NCBI GenBank assembly: GCA_041675505.1
Contig: JBAYTR010000009.1
Location: 141,310-205,309 of the forward strand
From: JAGPCK01 sp041675505
Lineage (GTDB): Bacteria; Bacteroidota; Bacteroidia; UKL13-3
Length of the DNA stretch: 64,000 nucleotides
Direction of reading: 5' to 3'
The notes beneath the pieces are model-generated. The model was given only the letters and a program-made list of their open reading frames with translations. It was not told the origin of the DNA and ran no database searches. Each line of letters opens with the position of its first letter. Position 1 is the stretch's first letter. The translations under genes and the position numbers were made by a program. This document shows positions 1-5,616 of this stretch, piece after piece.

Positions 1-2
1 AT

Positions 3-452
3 TTAGCATCTTCATCTGCAAGGTGTATAGTAGACATTTATTTTTACTTGAAACATATAGCGAAAGAAGGTGATATTTTAATAATTGATGAACCTGAAAG
101 TCATTTAACATTAAAAAATCAAAGGTTAATGGCAAAGCTAATTGCTTCGCTTGTTAATCTAAATATTCGTGTTTTTATTACTACTCATAGTGACTTTTTA
201 GTAAAGGAATTAAATAATTTAATATTATTATCGAACGACTTTAAAGAAAAGGCAACTTGGCTTACAAAGAACAAAAAAGCTTATTCATCTTCTGATAAAT
301 TAAACCACCAAGATATTTCTGTGTATCAAGCAAACAATGGGCAATTAGATAAGTTAACTGTATCTCATAAAGGAATCGAGATTCCATTTTTTGATGATGA
401 AATTAATAGTCTCTTTACTGTCTCTTCTGACTTAGATTATTTAATTGATTAA
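3..452 (+). CDS. ABC/OLD-type AAA ATPase, 3' part (5' end outside window)
   Basis: The reading frame is open from the first bases of the window, so this is the C-terminal part of a longer protein. The TTG at 48 is not a real start. The visible part has a Walker B/D-loop (GDILIIDEPESHL) followed by a switch-histidine segment (FITTHSDFLVKELNN), the layout of the ABC-type ATPase heads of OLD, RecF and SMC-like AAA_15/AAA_21 proteins. The Walker A lies upstream and cannot be seen. The C-terminal 60 residues carry no motif I recognise. The stop is 3 nt before the next gene, so the two are probably co-transcribed. ATPases of this type paired with a small partner are common in phage-defence modules, but that role is inferred here. 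Confidence 0.75.
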   Translation, partial: LASSSARCIVDIYFYLKHIAKEGDILIIDEPESHLTLKNQRLMAKLIASLVNLNIRVFITTHSDFLVKELNNLILLSNDFKEKATWLTKNKKAYSSSDKLNHQDISVYQANNGQLDKLTVSHKGIEIPFFDDEINSLFTVSSDLDYLID

Positions 453-455
453 AGT

Positions 456-992
456 ATGAGAGAGATTTTTTGTGATACAGAAGTGATTCAAAACTTTGAC
501 CAATTGAATCAAACAATGGTTTTACGTGAAGATGAAAACAGACAATTAATAACAATTGGTGGTATTCCAGTAGACGCAATATTGTTAAAATTGGATGTTG
601 ATAAGCCAGAATATAAACAGAAATCAAAGTATTTAAAACGAGGAGAATCTTTTATTCATAAAGGTTGTGATTATTGTTTAATTATTCCAAGTCAACAATT
701 GATTGTTTTATTCGAACTAAAATCTATGAAGCCAAAAGTAAAAAACTATGTAGACCAATTCATTGCCTCTGAAATATTCATTAACTATTGTAATAATTTA
801 TCGAATTACAAAAACTGTTCTGTTACTAATTACACATTTAAACGAGTATTACTTAGCCCCAAATATAATTATGGACTGACAAGCAAAACAGGTGTAATTG
901 ACATTTCTAAAACTAACAATTGTGGTGAAAATATAACTATCAAGACACCGGGGTTTCCAACAAGAATTAGGCTGGAAAAATTAATTAGGTAA
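456..992 (+). CDS. Hypothetical protein, possible PD-(D/E)XK nuclease partner of the ATPase
   Basis: This 178-residue protein belongs to no family I can name. Residues 70-90 read GCDYCLIIPSQQ followed by LIVLFELKS. An Asp (D72), a hydrophobic strand, then E87-x-K89 is the spacing of the PD-(D/E)XK nuclease core, so a nuclease fold is plausible. The N-terminal 60 residues and the lysine-rich C-terminus show nothing recognisable. It starts 3 nt after the ATPase stop on the same strand, and both genes are AT-rich compared with the housekeeping genes further on. Together they look like a two-gene ATPase/nuclease module. The function is unproven. Confidence 0.6.
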   Translation: MREIFCDTEVIQNFDQLNQTMVLREDENRQLITIGGIPVDAILLKLDVDKPEYKQKSKYLKRGESFIHKGCDYCLIIPSQQLIVLFELKSMKPKVKNYVDQFIASEIFINYCNNLSNYKNCSVTNYTFKRVLLSPKYNYGLTSKTGVIDISKTNNCGENITIKTPGFPTRIRLEKLIR

Positions 993-1015
993 AGATAAGT
1001 ATAAAAAGTACGAAC

Positions 1016-1094
1016 GCCTAACAGCACCTATCCTCACTCGCGTGTTTGCAACGCGTGTGAACGTATTACAACTGTTATTTAAAGTTAGCACAAC
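1016..1094 (+). repeat. attC-like cassette junction before the GNAT gene
   Basis: GCCTAAC (1016-1022) and GTTAGCACAAC (1084-1094) bracket a spacer with a small hairpin, CGCGT (1039-1043) pairing with ACGCG (1051-1055). The right-hand GTTAGC core abuts the ATG of the next gene. Partly complementary CTAAC...GTTAG ends around a stem resemble integron attC sites. The bases after GTT do not fit the classical GTTRRRY core, so the call is tentative. Confidence 0.35.
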
Positions 1095-1373
1095 ATGAAC
1101 GTTCAACAAAAAGACGATGGCAAAAAAGGCAGCTTCTATATTGAAGAAGCAGGTGCAGTTGCTGCCGAGATGACTTATGTATGGGCAGGTACCGACCGCA
1201 TTATTATTGACCATACCGAGGTAAGTGAAGTGTTAAAAGGTAAGAGTGCCGGTAAACAAATGCTACTTAAAGCCCTAGCTTTTGCCCGGGAGAAAAAGAT
1301 TAAAATAGTTCCGTTGTGCCAGTTTGCCCGAAGTGTTTTTGATAAGGTAGCAGAAATACGTGATGTACTTTAA
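1095..1373 (+). CDS. Small GNAT-like N-acetyltransferase (YidJ/NATD1-type)
   Basis: The 92-residue protein matches the short acetyltransferase-like family (YidJ/NATD1 type). It begins with a strand pair (GSFYIEEAG, AEMTYVWAG), then IIDHTEVSEVLKGKSAGKQM, where the acyl-CoA pyrophosphate loop would be, then a helix and the ending VPLCQFARSVFDK. That ending, with its Cys, is typical of the family. Full length for the family is about 90-100 residues, so it is complete. No substrate can be inferred. The ATG sits directly on the GTTAGCACAAC junction, so the gene may be a mobile cassette. Confidence 0.75.
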   Translation: MNVQQKDDGKKGSFYIEEAGAVAAEMTYVWAGTDRIIIDHTEVSEVLKGKSAGKQMLLKALAFAREKKIKIVPLCQFARSVFDKVAEIRDVL

Positions 1374-1405
1374 TCTCCTTTGCTGTTCTTAGCTGTAGGC
1401 TAGAG

Positions 1406-1456
1406 ATTCTTTAACTTGCTTTTATTATTTTTTCTCACCAGTTTTACACTGCAAAG
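1406..1456 (+). repeat. 51-bp direct repeat, copy 1 (upstream of DUF4468 gene)
   Basis: The block runs from ATTCTTTAAC to ACACTGCAAAG. It is nearly identical to 2180-2231, with one extra A and a two-base difference near the right end. The two copies enclose the DUF4468 gene, as expected for a gene unit inserted by recombination or duplicated at its edges. Confidence 0.8.
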
Positions 1457-1551
1457 GGTGGAGGCGTTTTTCCCTTTGACGTTTGGGGCAATCGTACTGG
1501 TAGTCACAATATGTAATGGTTTAAATTACTATCTTCGTAAAAATAAGTTAT

Positions 1552-2109
1552 ATGAAATTCAAGATTTTATTTCTATTTATCTTCGGATTCTTGTTTGCTT
1601 ACGGACAAACAATACCAACGGATTCCCTAACAGGAAAATTCAAGTATGAACAAGTAATTCAAGCAGACTCATTGAAACAATCCGACATTTATACCGGGGC
1701 AAAAAATTGGATTGTACGAACGCTTAAGTCGTCAGACAATGCAATTAATCTTGATAACTTGAATAAAAGTTCATTAAACGCAACAGGTAATCTTCTGCTA
1801 AGCAATCAGGGAAGGTTTAATAACATTACAGTGAACTTTAAATTCAGCGTTTACTGTAAAGATGGGAAATATAAAGTAGTCGTTGATAATTTTAGCTTAA
1901 ATTATATATATAAAAGTATCGAGGATGGAAGCTCGCAACAAAGGATGGTCTCTCTAGAAGAGGGTTTCAAGAATGAATACTTATATAAAAAGGGAGGGAA
2001 ACTTATCGAAAATACCTACGTTGAGATAAATGATAAAATCAAAAAAATGATAGACGAGCTTGAGTCTTCGGTATTGAGCGGCAAAATTGTAGGTGACAAA
2101 GAATGGTGA
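1552..2109 (+). CDS. Exported DUF4468 domain protein
   Basis: The protein has 185 residues with an N-terminal signal peptide (hydrophobic core FLFIFGFLFAYG, cleavage probably after YGQ). The rest resembles DUF4468, a TBP-like fold of Bacteroidota exported proteins: a KFKYEQVIQAD strand, a helix around NWIVRTLKSS, an ITVNFKFSVYCKDGKYKVVVDNF hairpin, and a C-terminal helical tail. The function of the domain is unknown. The gene lies between the two copies of a 51-bp direct repeat and is AT-rich, which suggests acquisition as a unit. Confidence 0.75.
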   Translation: MKFKILFLFIFGFLFAYGQTIPTDSLTGKFKYEQVIQADSLKQSDIYTGAKNWIVRTLKSSDNAINLDNLNKSSLNATGNLLLSNQGRFNNITVNFKFSVYCKDGKYKVVVDNFSLNYIYKSIEDGSSQQRMVSLEEGFKNEYLYKKGGKLIENTYVEINDKIKKMIDELESSVLSGKIVGDKEW

Positions 2110-2179
2110 TATTATGAGGGACTGGGCTAACACATGTAGCTGTTGCACTACCCTCGCTATCCTTAGTCTGCGCCAAAGC

Positions 2180-2231
2180 ATTCTTTAAACTTGCTTTTAT
2201 TATTTTTTCTCACCAGTTTTACACAACAAAG
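2180..2231 (+). repeat. 51-bp direct repeat, copy 2 (upstream of RibD-like gene)
   Basis: This is a near-identical copy of 1406-1456. It lies between DUF4468 and the dihydrofolate-reductase-like gene. A GGCTAACAC string 55 nt upstream (about 2123) echoes the CTAACAGCAC strings at 1018 and 63705. Confidence 0.8.
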
Positions 2232-2258
2232 TGTTTTACTATTGATTAACGAAACAGA

Positions 2259-2807
2259 ATGAGAAAAGTAATTGCGGCAATCAACATGACAATTGATGGT
2301 GTTTTCGACCACACAGCGGGGCTGCCGGATGAGGAAATACACCAACATTACGCCAATCTGTTACATAACGCAGGAGTGATTCTGTATGGAAGAACAACCT
2401 ATCAACTGATGCAATTCTGGCAAACCCTGGTAGAAAAACCGTCAGGTGAAAAATCAATGGATGACTTTGCTTTGGCTATAGACCAAGTTCCCAAAATTGT
2501 TTTTTCGCATACACTTAAAGATACAGGATGGCACAGTGCACAACTGGCCAACCAACCCATCGAAGAGCTGGTGAATGAATTAAAGCAGCAACCGGGCAAA
2601 GATATTTTTGTTGGCAGCCGCAGTTTAATTCTGCAGCTGTTGAAACTGAACTTAGTGGATGAATTCCAGCTTTGTGTGTACCCCGTTGTTGCAGGGAGCG
2701 GTTTGCCCTTGTTTGAGCATATAAACAGTAGAATGATTTTTAAACTCATCAAAACTAAGACTTTTAGCAGTGGTGCACTAATACTCTACTATGAACCCGC
2801 AAAGTAA
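2259..2807 (+). CDS. Dihydrofolate reductase / RibD C-terminal family protein
   Basis: At 182 residues this has the length of single-domain RibD_C proteins. Visible family features are the N-terminal strand and loop MRKVIAAINMTIDGVF, the GVILYGRTTYQLM segment around residue 40, DIFVGSRSLILQLLKLNLVDEFQ around 120-140, and YPVVAGSGLPLFE. These form the NADPH-binding Rossmann-like DHFR fold. Members are reductases of unknown substrate and are often carried in accessory regions. The gene follows copy 2 of the 51-bp repeat and precedes the DUF1801 gene by 31 nt on the same strand. Confidence 0.85.
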   Translation: MRKVIAAINMTIDGVFDHTAGLPDEEIHQHYANLLHNAGVILYGRTTYQLMQFWQTLVEKPSGEKSMDDFALAIDQVPKIVFSHTLKDTGWHSAQLANQPIEELVNELKQQPGKDIFVGSRSLILQLLKLNLVDEFQLCVYPVVAGSGLPLFEHINSRMIFKLIKTKTFSSGALILYYEPAK

Positions 2808-2838
2808 CCAACAGCAGTACCTCAAATAATTTGATATT

Positions 2839-3267
2839 ATGGCAGAAATAAAGACGAAACAAACCAACGCAGATGTTCACGAGTTTATCAACTCCTTTGC
2901 TGATACAGAACAAAAGCGCAAAGACAGTTTTGAGCTATTACAACTGATGCAAAAAACTTCAGGCTGTGAACCCAAAATGTGGGGACCGACTATGATTGGT
3001 TTTGGAAGCTTTCATTACAAGTCGGAAAGAAGCCGGCAAGAAGGAGACTGGCCGCTTATTGGCTTCTCACCCCGCAAGTCTGCCATTTCGCTTTACGTGT
3101 ATACAGGAAGTGAACAACACCGGCATTTATTACAAAACCTGGGGAAGTTTAAAATGGGCAAGGCGTGCATTTACATTAAAAAACTTTCAGACATTGACCA
3201 AAAGGAACTCAAAAATCTGATGGAGGAAACCATTCGCTTTTTAAAAGCAAAGTATGGGGCAAAGTAA
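2839..3267 (+). CDS. DUF1801 domain protein
   Basis: The 142-residue protein is full length for DUF1801. It shows the family segments DVHEFINSFADTEQKRKDSFELLQLMQKTSG, a central MWGPTMIGFGSFHYK, and GWPLIGF-like and SLYVYTG strands. A C-terminal IYIKKLSDIDQKELKNLM closes the fold. The family is related to YdhG/YdeI-type proteins and has no established biochemical role. It is the last gene of the first accessory strip, before a terminator and the convergent folE. Confidence 0.85.
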   Translation: MAEIKTKQTNADVHEFINSFADTEQKRKDSFELLQLMQKTSGCEPKMWGPTMIGFGSFHYKSERSRQEGDWPLIGFSPRKSAISLYVYTGSEQHRHLLQNLGKFKMGKACIYIKKLSDIDQKELKNLMEETIRFLKAKYGAK

Positions 3268-3302
3268 ATGAAGAGTAAACCTTAAGAATAGCTAAAAACA
3301 AA

Positions 3303-3328
3303 AAAGCCCCGCAATACTGCGAGGCTTT
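3303..3328. terminator. Rho-independent terminator between DUF1801 gene and folE
   Basis: AAAGCC (3303-3308) pairs with GGCTTT (3323-3328) and CGCA (3310-3313) with TGCG (3318-3321), with one mismatch and a 4-nt loop. The longest T-run lies on the minus strand side (CTTTTTTGTTTTT read from 3306), so it mainly ends folE transcription. It may also act on the plus strand. Confidence 0.75.
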
Positions 3329-3353
3329 CTGCTATAACTATCAATCAACTAAA

Positions 3354-4007
3354 TTATTCAGTACCTAATTCCAGGTATTTTAAAAACTCGTTGCGGGTTT
3401 GTGCATCCAGAAACTTACCGCTGAATTCGCTGGTAACGGTGCTGCTGGTTTCATCTTTAATACCGCGTGAAGAAACACACAGGTGTTTGGCATCTATTAC
3501 TACGGCCACATCTTCTGTTTGTAAAATCTGTTTCAGTTCGTTGGCAATTTGTACGGTCATGCGTTCCTGCACTTGCGGGCGGGCAGCAAAATAGCGTACA
3601 ATACGGTTGAGTTTAGACAAACCTATCACTTTACCGCTGGAAATATAGGCCACGTGTGCCTTACCAATAATAGGTACAAAGTGGTGCTCGCAGTTGCTGT
3701 AAAAACTGATGTGCTTTTCTACCAGCATTTGTTTGTACTGGTACTTGTTTTCAAACAACGAGGCTTTAGGTTTATTGGCAGGGTTGAGACCCTTGAAAAT
3801 TTCTTTCACGTACATTTTGGCCACACGGTGTGGTGTACCGCGAAGGCTGTCGTCATCCAAGTCAAGACCCAGTATGAGCATTATCTCACGAAAATGTTTT
3901 TCAATCAGTTCTATCTTCAGGTCATCGTCTTTCTCAAAAGCATCGGCACGCAAAGGCGTATCTATGGCAGTACTCATGTGTTCTTCACCCATTTCTTCAA
4001 ACATCAT
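3354..4007 (-). CDS. folE: GTP cyclohydrolase I
   Basis: FolE converts GTP to 7,8-dihydroneopterin triphosphate, the entry to folate and biopterin synthesis. The family core is present: GTPHRVAKMYVKEIF, then SNCEHHFVPIIGKAHVAYI with the Zn/catalytic Cys-His-His, then GLSKLNRIVRYFAARPQVQERMT and CVSSRGIKDETSSTVTSEF. I chose the ATG at 4007 (217 aa) because AGGAG at 4017-4021 lies 9 nt in front of it and overlaps the end of queD, which suggests coupled translation. An in-frame ATG at 4052 (232 aa) has no visible ribosome site and would overlap queD by 41 nt. The partner queD is the natural next enzyme. Confidence 0.95.
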   Translation of the reverse strand: MMFEEMGEEHMSTAIDTPLRADAFEKDDDLKIELIEKHFREIMLILGLDLDDDSLRGTPHRVAKMYVKEIFKGLNPANKPKASLFENKYQYKQMLVEKHISFYSNCEHHFVPIIGKAHVAYISSGKVIGLSKLNRIVRYFAARPQVQERMTVQIANELKQILQTEDVAVVIDAKHLCVSSRGIKDETSSTVTSEFSGKFLDAQTRNEFLKYLELGTE

Positions 4008-4011
4008 TTTC

Positions 4012-4422
4012 TCATTCTCCTGAGAATTCAACGAAGTTTCTTTCTGTTTCATATAATGTAATGGTTAATGATAAGTTTTGTGGCAAACGTTTTCTGATGA
4101 GTTGCCAGATAACAATAGCAATATTCTCTGCTGTAGGATTGAGATTCTTAAACTCGTCCGTATCCAGGTTGAGGTTACGGTGATCAAAACGTTGTTCTAC
4201 TTCATCGTGAATAATGTCGCTCAGCAACTTCATGTCAATGAGGTAACCGCTCACGGGGTCAACTTCACCTGTTACCTTTACCTGCAAATTGTAGTTGTGC
4301 CCGTGAAAATTCGGATTATTACACAGCCCGAAAAAGGCTTTGTTTTTTTCCTCACTCCATTCAGCTACATGCAGTCGGTGGGCTGCGTTAAAATGTCCTT
4401 TTCGTGTTACGGATACTTTCAT
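4012..4422 (-). CDS. queD: 6-pyruvoyl-tetrahydropterin synthase / 6-carboxytetrahydropterin synthase
   Basis: The 136-residue protein has the T-fold PTPS/QueD motifs: HFNAAHRLH (first Zn His), then CNNPNFHGHNYNLQV with the catalytic Cys and the HGHNY Zn ligands, then DMKLLSDIIHDEVEQRFDHRNLN and a C-terminal ITLYETERNFVEF. It acts on the product of FolE to give either the queuosine precursor or a tetrahydropterin. Motifs alone cannot separate QueD from PTPS. It is the first gene of a two-gene operon with folE. Its upstream region, shared with the divergent SRPBCC gene, carries TTTGTTTAA-type sites also found before the carotenoid operon. Confidence 0.9.
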   Translation of the reverse strand: MKVSVTRKGHFNAAHRLHVAEWSEEKNKAFFGLCNNPNFHGHNYNLQVKVTGEVDPVSGYLIDMKLLSDIIHDEVEQRFDHRNLNLDTDEFKNLNPTAENIAIVIWQLIRKRLPQNLSLTITLYETERNFVEFSGE

Positions 4423-4450
4423 TTGTGATATAGAACAAGCATCAGGGAGT

Positions 4451-4485
4451 TTTGTTTAAACTGTTTAAGTTTTATTTAAACAAAA
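4451..4485. promoter_or_regulatory. Operator-like TTTGTTTAA cluster between queD and SRPBCC gene
   Basis: The sites are TTTGTTTAAA (4451-4460), TGTTTAA (4462-4468) and the inverted TTTAAACAAAA (4475-4485). The outer two form an inverted pair. The same words recur at 4986-5023 and 5051-5082 in front of the sigma/carotenoid operon. A shared DNA-binding regulator is inferred; a MerR-type CarH/LitR protein would be a reasonable guess, but none is encoded in this window. Confidence 0.55.
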
Positions 4486-4530
4486 TGCATTGCGCCCAAA
4501 CTTATTTCTTTATTTAAAGTTACAATTAAT

Positions 4531-4968
4531 ATGCAAATAAAAGTAAAAACCCCTGTAAGAGAAAGCAGAAGTAAAGTTTGGTCAGCGTTTAACCGGGAAC
4601 TTTTTCTCGCCCTGGCCCCGCCATACCCCAAAGTGGAGTTGCTGAGGTTTGATGGCTGTAGCGTTAACGATGAGGTACATCTGTTGTTGAAAGCCGGTTT
4701 TGCGCAGTTGCGCTGGGATGCCAAAATTGTTGATGAAGGCAGCACAGAAACTGCAACCTACTTTATAGATAAAGGTACCGTTCTGCCTTTTCCGCTCCAA
4801 CGCTGGATACACGTGCACCTGATTGAAGACAACGGCACCGGTTGTAGCATAAGTGATGAGGTAACCTTCACCTCAGGCAATGGATTGGCTGACCTGTTCC
4901 TGTACCCGTTTTTGTTTCTCACCATTTATTTCAGAAAATTTACTTACCGAAGAATATTTAATTCCTGA
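4531..4968 (+). CDS. SRPBCC (START-like) family protein next to carotenoid operon
   Basis: The protein has 145 residues and begins with the SRPBCC pattern of a first strand (MQIKVKTPVRESRSKVW) and a helix. Strands follow (KVELLRFDGCSVNDEVHLLL, QLRWDAKIVDEG, FIDKGTVLPFP, ISDEVTFTSG), then a C-terminal helix ending LFLTIYFRKFTYRRIF. The fold makes a hydrophobic ligand pocket. SRPBCC genes near Bacteroidota carotenoid clusters are common, but their ligand is not known. The gene is divergent from queD and 116 nt upstream of the sigma gene start. It may be under the same control through the TTTGTTTAA sites. Confidence 0.75.
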   Translation: MQIKVKTPVRESRSKVWSAFNRELFLALAPPYPKVELLRFDGCSVNDEVHLLLKAGFAQLRWDAKIVDEGSTETATYFIDKGTVLPFPLQRWIHVHLIEDNGTGCSISDEVTFTSGNGLADLFLYPFLFLTIYFRKFTYRRIFNS

Positions 4969-4985
4969 TTTTCAGCTTTATGTGA

Positions 4986-5023
4986 TTTTTGTTTAATATT
5001 TATAAACAAATATTAAACAAAAC
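4986..5023. promoter_or_regulatory. Operator-like palindrome upstream of carotenoid promoter
   Basis: TTTGTTTAATA (4988-4998) faces ATTAAACAAAA (5012-5022), with ATAAACAAA (5002-5010) between them. The array abuts the -33 element at 5024. A further TTTGTTTAAT (5051-5060) overlaps the -7 element, and GTTAAACA (5075-5082) lies just before the sigma ATG. A bound protein would be well placed to repress or to contact polymerase. Confidence 0.6.
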
Positions 5024-5054
5024 TTTGCTGTGGCGAATTTTGGACTTACATTTG
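5024..5054 (+). promoter_or_regulatory. Predicted promoter of sigma/carotenoid operon
   Basis: TTTG (5024-5027), a 19-nt spacer and TACATTTG (5047-5054) match the Bacteroidota housekeeping sigma consensus (-33 TTG, -7 TAnnTTTG). Transcription would start near 5060, leaving a leader of about 25 nt before the ATG at 5085. This excludes the longer upstream reading frame from 4989. Confidence 0.75.
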
Positions 5055-5084
5055 TTTAATCAAATTACTAAAAAGTTAAACACT

Positions 5085-5612
5085 ATGCAAGCAGCTGAAT
5101 TCGATAAAATGGTTACTAAGGAGGCATCGTCACTTCGCCAATATGCTTACCAGCTTACCCGTAACGTAGAGGATGCACATGACTTGGTTCAGGAAACCAT
5201 GTTGAAGGCTTTTACCTACAAAGCGCGTTTTCAGGAGGGCACCAACCTGAAAGGGTGGTTGTACACCATCATGAAAAACAGTTTTATTAATAACTACCGC
5301 AGGTTGGTAAAACGTAACACGTTTATTGACGGTACTGACAATACGTATTATATAGATTCCATGGCACATGCAACGGCCAATAGCAGCGACCACAAATTTG
5401 TGATGCGCGACATTGAAGCGGCCATTGAGCAGTTGCCCAAAGATTTGAGAAAAACCTTTACCATGAACTACAGTGGTTTTAAGTACCATGAAATTGCCGA
5501 GATTTTGAACATTCCTATTGGTACGGTGAAAACAAGGATATTTGTAGCGAGAAGAATTTTGCGCGGACAGCTCAAGAATTACGGAGACGCATTTGGTTTA
5601 ATGGAAAGTTAA
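5085..5612 (+). CDS. ECF-type RNA polymerase sigma factor
   Basis: Started at ATG 5085, the protein has 175 residues, normal for an ECF sigma factor with regions 2 and 4 only. Region 2 reads LRQYAYQLTRNVEDAHDLVQETMLKAF then GTNLKGWLYTIMKNSFINNYRR. Region 4 reads IEQLPKDLRKTFTMNYSGFKYHEIAEILNIPIGTVKTRIFVARRIL, with the helix-turn-helix. No anti-sigma gene is adjacent. It is the first gene of the carotenoid operon and crtI starts 4 nt after it. It may drive stress or light genes elsewhere, since the operon promoter itself is of housekeeping type. An in-frame start at 4989 would lie upstream of the predicted transcript. Confidence 0.93.
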   Translation: MQAAEFDKMVTKEASSLRQYAYQLTRNVEDAHDLVQETMLKAFTYKARFQEGTNLKGWLYTIMKNSFINNYRRLVKRNTFIDGTDNTYYIDSMAHATANSSDHKFVMRDIEAAIEQLPKDLRKTFTMNYSGFKYHEIAEILNIPIGTVKTRIFVARRILRGQLKNYGDAFGLMES

Positions 5613-5616
5613 TACA

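Noticed and set aside
981..1214. Minus-strand frame over the attC-like junction
   Set aside because: It overlaps the GNAT gene and the structured junction and has no recognisable protein features.
3549..4061. 170-codon plus-strand frame opposite folE
   Set aside because: It is the antisense shadow of folE, which has full family motifs.
4989..5084. N-terminal extension of the sigma factor (in-frame ATG at 4989)
   Set aside because: The predicted transcript starts near 5060, the extension overlaps the operator array and promoter, and the ECF family begins near the ATG at 5085.
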